This document shows, in pieces, positions 1 through 8,186 of a DNA stretch of 49,361 bases. This stretch comes from a virus: positions 78,550-127,910 of IMG/VR virus record IMGVR_UViG_3300000233_000006; one strand, given 5' to 3'. A model generated the notes under the pieces. It did not search any database. It was not told where the DNA came from and saw nothing but the letters and a program-made list of their open reading frames with translations. A program made the position numbers and the translations under genes. The number at the start of each line of letters is the position of its first letter. Positions within the stretch are counted from its first letter, which is position 1.

Positions 1-750
1 AAGGTATTTCCTTAATTGGTCTAGCGTACTATTGAACGAATAAAGGTCGCGCTCAAATAGTTTAACCTTCTTATATACGGCATCTTCATAAATGAACGAT
101 GCTTCATCACCCACGCTAAAATTAGGCATGGTTTCTTTTTTATACATAAGTCCGTTTTTAAAGATAAAAAGCGTACCTTCTCGACCTGCGTATTGGTTAA
201 GATGTCCAAAAAAAGAAGAGGTATCTTGAGCCGTTTTAATACTTAAACCAAATGAAAAAATCGTTTTATTCTGACCGATTGCTTCGACGGTTTCGTAATA
301 CGCACCGTCGTAGATTCTCATATAGACGTCCGTTTTATTAAGACGAAGTCCGGTATGCTTCATATCTCTCACAGCAATAATTAATTCGCTCGATTTTGTA
401 AAGCGATAAAAACAGGCGTGGTGAGGGACTGTGTATCCCTCGAGTGTATATAAGTCAAGACGAAGTTTGTTTTTATTGATAACGTCAACAAAGGGCGTCC
501 AGGTATCCTCATGGTTTCCTAGTTGCTCGAACTCGATACCCGCAAATGTCGGGTAAATACGTCCTAAGGTAAAAACGTGATACCACACACCCTCTTCTGG
601 AAGCTCGATATACGACCATACGCTTTTAATGGTATTGAGCTTACCGTTGATAGGTGATATACGCGTGCATTCAAAAATTGAATTCATGTCTTGCGACGGT
701 TCGTTATACAGCTCGTTTAAAGCTTGGTCAACAATATATTGGTTAGCCAT
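1..750 (-). CDS. Virion/tail structural protein, 3' end cut by window edge
   Basis: Open frame of 250 codons from ATG at 750 to the window edge with no stop, so the C-terminus is missing. It begins MANQYIVDQALNELYNEPSQ and continues with beta-rich, aromatic sequence (WSYIELPEEGVWYHVF, EGTLFIFKNGLMYKK) that has no catalytic motif. It starts 2 nt after the stop of the 321-residue gene, so the two are translationally coupled. Genes in this place in phiKZ-type phages (just before the sheath, opposite strand) are virion proteins, which I infer here. The NG-turn segment near residue 210 loosely resembles one in the 416-residue protein at 44671-45921, so the two may share a beta-sandwich domain; this is a weak visual similarity. 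Confidence 0.7.
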   Translation of the reverse strand, partial: MANQYIVDQALNELYNEPSQDMNSIFECTRISPINGKLNTIKSVWSYIELPEEGVWYHVFTLGRIYPTFAGIEFEQLGNHEDTWTPFVDVINKNKLRLDLYTLEGYTVPHHACFYRFTKSSELIIAVRDMKHTGLRLNKTDVYMRIYDGAYYETVEAIGQNKTIFSFGLSIKTAQDTSSFFGHLNQYAGREGTLFIFKNGLMYKKETMPNFSVGDEASFIYEDAVYKKVKLFERDLYSFNSTLDQLRKYL

Positions 751-752
751 AA

Positions 753-1718
753 TTAAGTACCTTCTTTATAGGCGTAAGTCCTTAAAACAGAATTGAATGT
801 TTTAACATATTCTTCACCACGACGATTTTTTCCGTAACGCTCGGCAATACGTGCGATGTGCGAATTTTTAAACGTACGTTCATTAATCGCATCGTAAACG
901 ATCGAAAGCCAAAAGGGAGGATACTCGAGTGCAATCGACAGGCTTTCTTTCGCATACGTCCCAAACCAACTGGTCTGAATAAGATTGACTAATAAAGGCG
1001 TTGAAAATGTTTCGAGACGAATATTCGAAAGCACTTTTTTAATCACTTCACAGAGGTCGTCGACGTTTTTAAATCCGGGAATATGACTAAAAACATCACT
1101 TACAAATTCACCTGGAGCATTGATATTTTTTATGGTATGAATGGACATGGTTAATTTGATGTCATCGTCAAATGAAGTTTCTTCGATAAATAGGCTTTGG
1201 TAATAGGCGTGTAAAACAACCGTAAGCATAAGTTGGTCTTTAGGATCCAACGCGAAGCGTTTTGAAACAACATCCGAAATCCAATAGGCAAAAACTGTAC
1301 CCGCAAATTCAAGAGGCGATTTGAGGTCTTTCCTTAAATCACTTAACCATAAAGTTGAAAAAATGAGGCGATTAAGTTGACTCTTGTAATCGATCTGATT
1401 TCTTAATTTAACCCCACCATCCGATCCAAGCGTCTCGTACTGGCGAAGATCGGACACCATAAATTTTCTAGTGTCATTAACCTCAACATAAAGAGGATGG
1501 TGAAAAGGCGGTATCTGATCTTCTGATGATATACGCACACCTATGACTTCAGGTTTCACGCCTTCGATAGGCCTTAAAGCTAAAGGAACGTCATGTAAAT
1601 ACACGGCACTCCATAGTGAAGGCGATCGGATCATGGACTCTTTAACGGCTTTTTCTTTATCAGACGTTGGTAAGAACGATCCCATGGTTGTCACGTAAGC
1701 ATTTTTAAATACGGGCAT
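753..1718 (-). CDS. Probable virion structural protein next to the tail sheath
   Basis: 321 residues, starting MPVFKNAYVTTMGSFLP. The ATG at 1718 has a GGAG ribosome site 8 nt upstream. The N-terminal third is beta-rich (YVEVNDTRKFMVSDLRQYETL); the rest is mostly helical, with hydrophobic helices around LMLTVVLHAYYQSLF, and the basic C-terminus ends RTYAYKEGT. No enzymatic motif is seen. It is transcribed divergently from the tail sheath with only 31 bp between start codons and is coupled to the truncated gene at 1-750. The position suggests a tail or baseplate component of the kind encoded just upstream of phiKZ gp29; I do not recognise the family. Confidence 0.75.
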   Translation of the reverse strand: MPVFKNAYVTTMGSFLPTSDKEKAVKESMIRSPSLWSAVYLHDVPLALRPIEGVKPEVIGVRISSEDQIPPFHHPLYVEVNDTRKFMVSDLRQYETLGSDGGVKLRNQIDYKSQLNRLIFSTLWLSDLRKDLKSPLEFAGTVFAYWISDVVSKRFALDPKDQLMLTVVLHAYYQSLFIEETSFDDDIKLTMSIHTIKNINAPGEFVSDVFSHIPGFKNVDDLCEVIKKVLSNIRLETFSTPLLVNLIQTSWFGTYAKESLSIALEYPPFWLSIVYDAINERTFKNSHIARIAERYGKNRRGEEYVKTFNSVLRTYAYKEGT

Positions 1719-1749
1719 TTCTTTTTCTCCACTCTTTCGAGGTTTAAAT

Positions 1750-3840
1750 ATGATTCAGGAAATTGTTAATGGCGCACCTATGATCATCAATTACGGTATT
1801 GATGACAAAAGTAAACGCTCCATCCCATACCAAAGTCCATCCATCTCACAGCACCTGCCTAAATATTTCATTTACGCGCAAAAAGGTCCTGAAGAATCGA
1901 CTTTAGTATCTCCAAATGATCTCATACGTTTGTATGGCGAAGACACGTTTGACCCGAACAAAAAGTTCTTTAATCACTCGACAATTTTTCTTCGCGACAC
2001 ATGCGGCGCGCCAGGACTTGCGTCGAGTGCAATCGTTAAGCGCATCATTCCTTCGGATGCGGGTCCCAACGCTTCTATTATTCTCTATATCGACATTCTC
2101 GAAACAGACGTCGACCTTTACGAGCGTACCGCTGAAGGTCTGATTAAGTACGATAGCTTGGGATCACCGCACGTTATCGGAACAACTCCAGGCTCTAAAA
2201 TTAAGTGGACGTCAGACTATCACAGAAGTCTTAGTTCCGTGAATACACCAGGCGAACTGACTTCCGGACTTGGAACTCAAACCGATTCGACTGGACGCAC
2301 CTCAGTACGTTATCCGATCTTCGAATTCAAGGTACGTGACCGTGGTGCAGACGGTAATAATGGCGGTGTTCGTCTTTGGTCACCCACGTATTTGACTGAA
2401 GTCAATATGCATGACGAATTGCTGAATACCACGCGCGCTTATCCGTACTACGTTTCCTTGGTGAACCGTAAAGACGAAAAGTCGCCAGTAAAAGAAGTTC
2501 GTACGCGTCGTTACGATACGCGCGCACTCTTTACGTTTGCCCCAGGCGCAATCAATCCTCGTACGCAATCAAACACGTACATGAAAGACGTTCTTAATGA
2601 CGAATACAACGATCCTCAATACGGTCTTACATCAAATTTTGATGACGTCTTTATTTACCAAGAATACCTCGAAACAGTTCTTGCAAAAATGCATGTGACT
2701 GAAAAGGCCTTCATCGACATCTATAGTGACATTTCTGTTGATGAAAGCGATTTGTTCTTGATGAATATTATCGGATTGACCACCTCACGAGGAACGCCTT
2801 ATCACAGTGTTCAGTTCTCCGACGATTTTGACGCAGTCATCATGTCGCGTTACGGCAATATCTTTGCCAATGGTGGTGTTGACGGAACGATGAACGACAG
2901 TCTTTTTGCTCAGTCTGTCGAACATTTGATGGAAGAATACGCAGATCCCGACGCAGAGATTCAAGACTTCGTTCTTTATCCCGAAACCGTCATTTACGAC
3001 ACCGGCTTTCCTTTGTCAACAAAACGCGCACTGGCTAAATTTATCGCCGTTCGTAAAAATACAGCGGTTGCGTTATCAACATATGTTGCTAAACAACCTA
3101 AAACGCTTGCCTCGGATGACTTCTCAATCGGCAGTGCGCTCAAAACATACGTGGACTTCTATCCAGAAAGCGACTACTTTGGCACACCTACGGTGCGTGG
3201 TATTATCGTACCTGGAAGTTCTTTGCTTCTCAATAGTAAATACCGTGAACGCGTCCCTACGCTTTACGAAGTCGCTATGAAAAGCGCAAGATACATGGGT
3301 GCTGCAACGGGATCATGGCGTACTGAAGAAGCATTTGACGAAGCTCCAGGTAACGTACTCGCGTTTACTTACGACCATTCTCAAACATGGCTACCTGCAT
3401 CCGCACGTAACAACTACTGGGCGCAAGGCATTAACTGGATCCAGGCTTACGACTACCGTCGTTTCCAATTCCCAGCGCTTAAGACCGTATACGGTGCAAC
3501 ATCAACGGACGATACCTCGGTACTCAATAGCTGGTTTACCGTTATCGCAGCCTCAGCTCTAACAACCATCGGTGCTGCGGCTTATCGCGAAATCGTAGGT
3601 ACAAGCAGTAAGAGCCCCGCTAAAATCTCTGACAAGATGACTGCATTTATTAACGGCAAGACGCGCGGTGCGTTTGATAACCGTTTTGTCATCATCCCAG
3701 AAGTTACGTTTGATGAACTCGATTTACTTCGAGGTTATAGCTGGCATTTGGTTTTCAAAATGTATGCGGAAAATATGCGCACCGTTATGACAACGTGGGT
3801 CGAGACGTACCGTATCTCCGACCTTGAAGAACTTAACTAA
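1750..3840 (+). CDS. Contractile tail sheath protein
   Basis: 696 residues, close to phiKZ gp29 (about 695 aa from memory). Sheath subunits form the contractile cylinder around the tail tube and drive DNA delivery. The C-terminal third shows the conserved sheath fold: RNNYWAQGINWIQAYDYRRF, an AKISDKMTAFINGKT segment, and a final FDNRFVIIPEV..DELDLLRGYSWHLVFKMY block followed by a helix ending WVETYRISDLEELN. The central part (residues about 100-450) is a beta-rich variable domain. A GAGG ribosome site lies 8 nt before ATG 1750. The tail tube gene follows after 16 nt, the usual sheath-tube order of contractile tails. Confidence 0.88.
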   Translation: MIQEIVNGAPMIINYGIDDKSKRSIPYQSPSISQHLPKYFIYAQKGPEESTLVSPNDLIRLYGEDTFDPNKKFFNHSTIFLRDTCGAPGLASSAIVKRIIPSDAGPNASIILYIDILETDVDLYERTAEGLIKYDSLGSPHVIGTTPGSKIKWTSDYHRSLSSVNTPGELTSGLGTQTDSTGRTSVRYPIFEFKVRDRGADGNNGGVRLWSPTYLTEVNMHDELLNTTRAYPYYVSLVNRKDEKSPVKEVRTRRYDTRALFTFAPGAINPRTQSNTYMKDVLNDEYNDPQYGLTSNFDDVFIYQEYLETVLAKMHVTEKAFIDIYSDISVDESDLFLMNIIGLTTSRGTPYHSVQFSDDFDAVIMSRYGNIFANGGVDGTMNDSLFAQSVEHLMEEYADPDAEIQDFVLYPETVIYDTGFPLSTKRALAKFIAVRKNTAVALSTYVAKQPKTLASDDFSIGSALKTYVDFYPESDYFGTPTVRGIIVPGSSLLLNSKYRERVPTLYEVAMKSARYMGAATGSWRTEEAFDEAPGNVLAFTYDHSQTWLPASARNNYWAQGINWIQAYDYRRFQFPALKTVYGATSTDDTSVLNSWFTVIAASALTTIGAAAYREIVGTSSKSPAKISDKMTAFINGKTRGAFDNRFVIIPEVTFDELDLLRGYSWHLVFKMYAENMRTVMTTWVETYRISDLEELN

Positions 3841-3856
3841 TCCGAGGTATTGACTA

Positions 3857-4864
3857 ATGGCACGTTTAACCGAAGCGCTGATGAAAAAAGAAAGTGGCGA
3901 TCAGAAGGGTTTGCAAAAATTCTCTAACGCCCCTTTGCTTAACCTTACTTACGGCGGTATGCATGGTTGGACACCCAACTACGCCGAATACGTCAACAAC
4001 CAAGCTTACGTTCGACGTAACTCGGTCTGTATCTTGTTAGAAGCCCCTCGCTTCTTTTCCTATATGGAAAACGCAGAAGAATACGTTCAGATCCTGAAAA
4101 TGTTGCTTGAAGAGCATGCGATTAGCTTTGAAGGCTTCAATGCAGAACTGACTGTTGAAGTTGACGAACACGCTGTAGGTGGTGGCGGTCAAAAGCAACA
4201 CGAATACGTTAACGTCACTATGGCGCAAAGCGAGCCTGTTTACAACTTCGTTGAAAAATACGGCCGTCCTATCCAGATGTATATCGAAACATGGATCCGT
4301 TACGGCATCATGGATCCCGATACTAAGTTTGCACTCATTAACACGATTGCAAACAAAGGAACAAATGGCACGGACTATGTCACCGACATGTTATCCGACA
4401 TGTATAGTTGCACCGTCCTCGTTATGGAAATGGATCCTACTCATACAACGGTTGTAAAATCGTTTATCTGCACGAACATGTTTCCAAAGACAACGGGTGA
4501 AATTGTTGCTAAGCGTGACCTGACACAGAATAACGAAATCCTGAATCTGAGTATCCCGTTTACAGGACTGACGCAGTCCAACGCGGGTACTAATGAATTT
4601 GCTCAGAAAATCCTGAACAACATTCAGCAAAAGGGTGCCTCACCCTACATGCGTAAAGCATTTACTGAACTTCAGCGTAACAAAGACCTTTATAACCAAG
4701 AAGGCTTCTCTGCGGTTGAAGGTGCTAAGAAAGGATATGAATCCGATCTTGAAGCTGTGACGACTGAGCGCGTCGAAGGCTTTACGGGCTTTAAACCTAA
4801 TCCGTCAGGTAATTTCCTGGATGGCATTGGTAATACTGGATCGATTACAACGAACAATATTTAA
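3857..4864 (+). CDS. Tail tube protein
   Basis: 335 residues directly downstream of the sheath, with GAGG before ATG 3857. Tube proteins polymerise as stacked rings that form the DNA channel. The core has the expected beta-strand/helix/beta-strand pattern: SVCILLEAPRFFSYM, ISFEGFNAELTVEVDEHAV, YVNVTMAQSEPVYNFVEKYG, then SDMYSCTVLVMEMDPTHTTVV and LNLSIPFTGLTQSN. The C-terminus (about residues 255-335) is helical and polar, then Gly/Thr/Asn-rich. The call rests on position after the sheath, length and fold pattern similar to phiKZ gp30; no decisive motif exists for the family. The gene ends at a bidirectional terminator. Confidence 0.8.
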   Translation: MARLTEALMKKESGDQKGLQKFSNAPLLNLTYGGMHGWTPNYAEYVNNQAYVRRNSVCILLEAPRFFSYMENAEEYVQILKMLLEEHAISFEGFNAELTVEVDEHAVGGGGQKQHEYVNVTMAQSEPVYNFVEKYGRPIQMYIETWIRYGIMDPDTKFALINTIANKGTNGTDYVTDMLSDMYSCTVLVMEMDPTHTTVVKSFICTNMFPKTTGEIVAKRDLTQNNEILNLSIPFTGLTQSNAGTNEFAQKILNNIQQKGASPYMRKAFTELQRNKDLYNQEGFSAVEGAKKGYESDLEAVTTERVEGFTGFKPNPSGNFLDGIGNTGSITTNNI

Positions 4865-4871
4865 ATAAAAA

Positions 4872-4911
4872 AAATAACATCGGGTGACATTAGTGTCACT
4901 CGATGCTATTT
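4872..4911. terminator. Bidirectional hairpin terminator between tail tube gene and 151-aa gene
   Basis: A 12-bp stem with one G.T pair (arms CATCGGGTGACA / TGTCACTCGATG, loop TTAG) extends through flanking A and T tracts, so it can terminate transcripts from both sides. It sits between the convergent ends of the tail tube gene and the 4939-5394 gene. Confidence 0.85.
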
Positions 4912-4938
4912 AACGTAAGTTCGATTTCAGACATTCGT

Positions 4939-5394
4939 TTAATTGAAACGACCGTTAGCCTTTATAAACCTGGCATAGTTAACTAACTCTTCCCTCACCT
5001 TTTGGTAATTTTTATTATCCTCTGGCGCGACGGCTCTAAATCGACAGTCGACGTACCTCTCATGAATTTTACCTTCGACAATATCCCCGTCAATAACAAA
5101 GTCAGTTAAAGAAAATTCAGCATTCATTACATGAACTTCCTTTTCAGTCCCTATGTTAATATTGAAGGAATGTTTATCGTTCTCATCATGAAGAAACGCC
5201 CTTTCATAGATAACATGTTTACCTAAAGAAAGGTAAATCGCCGCAATAAAATCACTTTCGTACCTGCGAATTTTTTCTACCATTTCTGAAGTGATGCCTT
5301 CGGGCAAGCACTTTTCAAAAAAATGTCCTTCGTCATTTTCCGTTAACGACGTAAATTTTAAAGAGAGACTTAGAATTTCTGGACTTAAAGTCAT
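4939..5394 (-). CDS. Small protein, paralogue of the adjacent 153-aa early protein
   Basis: 151 residues of unknown function. Its N-terminal half aligns by eye with the neighbouring 5444-5905 product: LPEGITSEMVEKIRRYESDFIAA against LPENLTPVIVTEVRKHDVNFIAA, so the two arose by duplication. The C-terminal half differs: acidic and beta-rich (VHVMNAEFSLTDFVIDGDIV), then a basic helix. It probably belongs to the same early transcription unit, downstream of the 5411-5438 hairpin. The ATG at 5394 has GGAG 7 nt upstream, and that GGAG is followed at once by CTCC, so the ribosome site could fold on itself. No signal peptide or membrane segment is seen. Confidence 0.75.
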   Translation of the reverse strand: MTLSPEILSLSLKFTSLTENDEGHFFEKCLPEGITSEMVEKIRRYESDFIAAIYLSLGKHVIYERAFLHDENDKHSFNINIGTEKEVHVMNAEFSLTDFVIDGDIVEGKIHERYVDCRFRAVAPEDNKNYQKVREELVNYARFIKANGRFN

Positions 5395-5410
5395 GGGAGT
5401 ACTCCATAAA

Positions 5411-5438
5411 AACTAGACTGTGCGAACACAGTCTAGTT
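5411..5438 (-). terminator. Hairpin terminator or attenuator between early paralogues
   Basis: Perfect 12-bp stem (AACTAGACTGTG, loop of four) followed on the minus strand by a T run. It lies between the stop of the 153-aa gene and the start of the 151-aa gene. It may end most early transcripts or set the ratio of the two paralogues. Confidence 0.8.
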
Positions 5439-5443
5439 AAGGG

Positions 5444-5905
5444 TTATTTAAAAGAAGCTACTGCTAGTGCTTCCAGGTCCGCACGTACGGCTTTAAGCTG
5501 ACCCGCTGCCTTGCCTGATTTGGCATGGATTGTCGTATGCAGAGACGTTTTGCGAGGCTCGGTTTCAGTAGCGTTACCGAAACCACCTTGGCCTGGTACA
5601 GCATGTGACATAGTGTGTGTCGCAGACAAATACTTCTTGTCTTCTCCACTCATTTCAAATGTACCTGTGATCGGGTCCTTAAACCCGTCTGCCATGGCCT
5701 TAACTGCGATCGCACCAACGGCATGCGCCGAAGCCGCAATGAAATTTACATCGTGCTTACGCACCTCTGTCACGATGACAGGAGTCAAATTTTCAGGAAG
5801 TGTTTTGTTATACACCCCATCAGTATTTGTGATCGTATCGCCTTCAAGCGATACGATTTCCTGAATCAACTTAGACATGTTCAAAACTTCTTCACGAATA
5901 GCCAT
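5444..5905 (-). CDS. Small early-type protein, paralogue of the 151-aa neighbour
   Basis: 153 residues, function not recognised. The ATG at 5905 follows AGGAG by 7 nt. The N-terminus (MAIREEVLNMSKLIQEIVSL) is a likely helix. It is followed by the shared LPE-T-R-FIAA block, an Ala-rich helix (SAHAVGAIAVKAMADGF), a Gly/His-rich loop (MSHAVPGQGGFGNATE) and an Ala-rich C-terminal helix. It is small and soluble with no enzymatic motif. A TATATTAC box 54 nt upstream suggests expression immediately after injection by the virion RNAP. Placed behind the tail tube gene but on the opposite strand, it forms a two-gene unit with its paralogue. A role in early infection is inference from the promoter only. 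Confidence 0.8.
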   Translation of the reverse strand: MAIREEVLNMSKLIQEIVSLEGDTITNTDGVYNKTLPENLTPVIVTEVRKHDVNFIAASAHAVGAIAVKAMADGFKDPITGTFEMSGEDKKYLSATHTMSHAVPGQGGFGNATETEPRKTSLHTTIHAKSGKAAGQLKAVRADLEALAVASFK

Positions 5906-5934
5906 CTTTTGTCTCCTAGGACTGTTGTAGAAAA

Positions 5935-5952
5935 GACTTGATGCATCAAGTC
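5935..5952 (-). promoter_or_regulatory. Perfect palindrome at the 5' end of the early transcript
   Basis: An 18-nt perfect palindrome, GACTTGATG/CATCAAGTC, begins about 6 nt downstream of the TATATTAC box at 5959-5966. In the mRNA it would form a hairpin at or near the 5' end, or it could be an operator. Such 5' hairpins can protect phage transcripts; this role is inferred. Confidence 0.55.
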
Positions 5953-5958
5953 ACATAA

Positions 5959-5966
5959 GTAATATA
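5959..5966 (-). promoter_or_regulatory. phiKZ-type early promoter TATATTAC
   Basis: The minus strand reads GATATATTACTT, an exact match to the TATATTAC core known for phiKZ early promoters. It lies 54 nt upstream of the 153-aa gene in the only room available for its promoter. Confidence 0.75.
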
Positions 5967-5981
5967 TCTCCGTAAAAATTT

Positions 5982-6016
5982 ACCTTGTATCCCGGAATAA
6001 ACCCGGGATACAAGGT
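5982..6016 (-). terminator. Hairpin terminator after the prohead protease gene
   Basis: Perfect 13-14 bp stem (CCTTGTATCCCGG arm) immediately after the protease stop codon, followed on the minus strand by a T-rich tract. It isolates the late protease operon from the early promoter downstream. Confidence 0.85.
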
Positions 6017-6018
6017 CT

Positions 6019-6774
6019 CTACCACAAAAGGTGACGAGGTGTTTCGCATGTTACTATTTGACGAGGTTGTAAAGCTGATAAGCTTTCATTCATGAGTAAC
6101 GTCGAACTTTCGTGAGCAAGTCCGAGTTTCTGACGACGCTCTAAAGCGTGTTCAAGTTCTTTAGCCTGAAAAGGTTCTTCAATTAACGTTTCAAGAGAAG
6201 GTGAATTGAGTTTTTCAGCAATCGAAATCCCGCCTTCATTGACGAGATCAAAGGTTACGACAGTCTTCAATACACGAACTGTCTCTCCTCGCTCGTAGAA
6301 GTCTTCTGTGATGCCGCGAATACTAAAGGCTGTATTCTCATTAGGGTTCTTTAAAACATCCTCTAAAGCCGCCTTCTTCGCTCCTGAGGGTATGACGTTA
6401 GCCATGATCGCAACAACCTTTCGCCCATTGACTTTAATATAGTCGTCATCAAGCCAAATGTCTTTAAAATGCGCGCAGAAATTAGGCTCGTAAAGATCAT
6501 GAACGCGATCTAACCATTCATCACGCGACATTCCTGACTGAAACCGTGGATGACCAAGTTCACCGCGCAAGGCGCCATTTCGTACACGACGCATTAAGGG
6601 AGACGATTCCTTAAATAGATCCTCGGCACCTTTAAGCGCATAAAAATGACCTGAACTATTATGCATGTTTAAACCACCAACAACCATGGTGTAATAGCCG
6701 TCACTATTAGGTTTAACGATACCTCGTTTAGTGGTATCGCGAAGACGCATGCTCGAAAACATAACTGTAGACAT
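6019..6774 (-). CDS. Prohead core protease (T4 gp21 / phiKZ gp175 type)
   Basis: 251 residues. This serine protease class digests the prohead scaffold and trims virion proteins before DNA packaging. The catalytic landmarks of the gp21 (S77-like) family are visible: LRGELGHPRF with catalytic His75 (T4 gp21 has GELNHP) and AFSIRGI with nucleophile Ser151 (T4 SSRGLG). The spacing is close to that of gp21. The N-terminal strand region (GYYTMVVGGLNMHNSSGHFY) and the WLDDDYIKVNGRKVVAIMANV segment fit the family fold. The C-terminal helical tail (about residues 200-251) may be removed by autocleavage. ATG 6774 has GGAG 6 nt upstream. It precedes a hairpin terminator and lies in a late structural block, as in phiKZ. 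Confidence 0.85.
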   Translation of the reverse strand: MSTVMFSSMRLRDTTKRGIVKPNSDGYYTMVVGGLNMHNSSGHFYALKGAEDLFKESSPLMRRVRNGALRGELGHPRFQSGMSRDEWLDRVHDLYEPNFCAHFKDIWLDDDYIKVNGRKVVAIMANVIPSGAKKAALEDVLKNPNENTAFSIRGITEDFYERGETVRVLKTVVTFDLVNEGGISIAEKLNSPSLETLIEEPFQAKELEHALERRQKLGLAHESSTLLMNESLSALQPRQIVTCETPRHLLW

Positions 6775-6820
6775 ATCAGGCTCCGATTTTTATTATCATA
6801 TAATTATTTTGAAACAGTTA

Positions 6821-6848
6821 GGGTATCTGGACGATCGTCCAGATACCC
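6821..6848 (-). terminator. Hairpin between the 203-aa gene and the prohead protease
   Basis: Perfect 14-bp self-complementary palindrome (GGGTATCTGGACGA arm, GATC at the centre) downstream of the 6912-7523 stop. The following T tract is poor, so it may be a weak terminator or an mRNA-end stabiliser. Confidence 0.6.
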
Positions 6849-6911
6849 TAGGCCTCTAAGGCATGGTTTTAAAGATTTCACATTCAATAAACCAGTTTAG
6901 AACCGTAATTA

Positions 6912-7523
6912 TTAAACACTCTTAACAAATACTTCGCTTCGAACCATCCAGTTATAGGCAAAAGGTGCTACCGTACTGATATTGAAATCTGGAGTCGCTT
7001 TATTTGTGATAGTTAGAATGACGATTTCATTTTCATTTGCTGGGAGAGGTATAGATGTTTTACCTTGCTCATAAAAGATGGCGCCGCCATGAGCGTCCCT
7101 AATGGTCAACGGCTGATTCGTACTGTAGTACGTAAGTTCAAGGGTAAAAGTCTTAGCCTGTATACCAGACTCAGCAAGAGTCTGGGATCCTTCTATTTTA
7201 GTTTGATGTCCTTCAAGTATTAGTGTTGGGTTAGTTGAATTTAAGCCTTCAACGTGATAATAATACTGAGGGTTGGTAATAACGGTCTGATTTATTGCGC
7301 TCGCACTATTAAGTGTTTTCCGAGACATTTCCTCATATACCTTAGCAGCAAAAAATTCACTGCTCCAGTCATCGAAACCAAACCTTCCACTTGAACCGTC
7401 GTTATTTGATACGAACATTCTCAGCATATGCTGCTGATCCATATTTTCGACCAGATAGACAGTATCCGGCTTATATGGATAAAGGTTGTCAAAGTCGCTA
7501 TCCAAAATTTTTAAAAGATTCAT
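6912..7523 (-). CDS. Small fibre/decoration-type virion protein, paralogue A
   Basis: 203 residues. The N-terminal module (Y-P-dTVYLVENMDQQHMLRMFVSNNDGSSGRF, residues about 16-48) recurs in the next two genes, marking three paralogues. The remainder is beta-rich and rich in Thr/Asn (FTLELTYYSTNQPLTIRDAHGG, NEIVILTITNKATP), typical of adhesin or decoration domains. The C-terminus ends NWMVRSEVFVKSV, similar in style to VRNWVIEGDIFGQY at the end of paralogue C. No catalytic motif. An AGGA ribosome site precedes ATG 7523. A terminator separates it from paralogue B, so it may have its own promoter. The likely role is surface attachment to tail or capsid; this is inference. Confidence 0.75.
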   Translation of the reverse strand: MNLLKILDSDFDNLYPYKPDTVYLVENMDQQHMLRMFVSNNDGSSGRFGFDDWSSEFFAAKVYEEMSRKTLNSASAINQTVITNPQYYYHVEGLNSTNPTLILEGHQTKIEGSQTLAESGIQAKTFTLELTYYSTNQPLTIRDAHGGAIFYEQGKTSIPLPANENEIVILTITNKATPDFNISTVAPFAYNWMVRSEVFVKSV

Positions 7524-7550
7524 TTTACATATCCTGGTTGGTTAAAAGGA

Positions 7551-7586
7551 AAAAAAGAGGTTGTGTCTCTACACAACCTCTTTTTT
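7551..7586 (-). terminator. Strong hairpin terminator between paralogues A and B
   Basis: Perfect stem of at least 16 bp, including the A6/T6 flanks (AAAAAAGAGGTTGTGT arm, CTCT loop). It is symmetric with T tracts on both strands and sits right after the 171-aa gene. Confidence 0.85.
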
Positions 7587-7598
7587 AGAGCGAAAATA

Positions 7599-8114
7599 TT
7601 ACCAAGCCGCAGGCGCGGTATTGACAACAACAACAGCGGGGTTAACGCCGTCGTTAAAGGTCAGGTCGCCAGTAACGGCATCAAAAGCCAAGCCGCTAAC
7701 GGCAAGCGGGATACCTTGAAGTGCGGACCAGCTCTGAACCAGGTCAAGTGATTCGGCTTCGTAGGTTTTGATCCAGGAAGACGTAGTGACGTTATAGATG
7801 TAACCAGCGCCGCCGGAAAGGACGGTCGCGTCGCCAGTCGCGTCGATGACGACAACTTCTTGTGCGGAAGTTGGAACTGGCAGCGCATCACGCGCGGCGA
7901 TATTGGCAACAACAACCGCAGATTTTACCATGGCGACAGCATTACTGATCGCCGTGTTAATGTCTGAAGTGGTATCAATACGTAGGGTAGAGGTACCGAG
8001 ATTATCAGAAACGTGAATTTCAAGCTTACCAACAGCAGTGGTGCCTGATTTCAACAGGTAGACGGTGCTAGGCGAAAGGATGGCTGGCAGTCCAGTAACA
8101 AAACGAATGTTCAT
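7599..8114 (-). CDS. Small fibre/decoration-type virion protein, paralogue B
   Basis: 171 residues. The N-terminus carries the shared module (LSPSTVYLLKSGTTAVGKLEIHVSDNLGTSTLRI). The middle (NIAARDALPVPTSAQEVVVIDATGDATVLSGGAGYIY then WIKTYEAESLD) matches a pattern common in phage tail-fibre proteins: RDAL, V-V-DA-GD-TV-SG-A-Y-Y, W-K-ES-D. The Ala/Val-rich C-terminus ends NTAPAAW. AGGAG lies 7 nt before ATG 8114. The coding sequence is more G+C-rich than its neighbours. It is probably a trimeric fibre or fibre-associated protein; which structure it decorates cannot be read from sequence. Confidence 0.78.
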   Translation of the reverse strand: MNIRFVTGLPAILSPSTVYLLKSGTTAVGKLEIHVSDNLGTSTLRIDTTSDINTAISNAVAMVKSAVVVANIAARDALPVPTSAQEVVVIDATGDATVLSGGAGYIYNVTTSSWIKTYEAESLDLVQSWSALQGIPLAVSGLAFDAVTGDLTFNDGVNPAVVVVNTAPAAW

Positions 8115-8143
8115 AAAAAAACTCCTGAATGAAGGATAAGCGC

Positions 8144-8161
8144 ATGACTATTTCTAGTCAT
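8144..8161 (-). terminator. Small hairpin between paralogues B and C
   Basis: 7-bp stem ATGACTA/TAGTCAT with a TTTC loop just after the 8187-8765 gene. There is no clear T run on the minus strand, so termination is uncertain. Confidence 0.4.
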
Positions 8162-8186
8162 ATAATGGCCAATGACTTAAATAGGG

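Noticed and set aside
7590-7603. AATATTAC on the plus strand near 7594
   Set aside because: It overlaps the end of paralogue B and has no rightward gene downstream.
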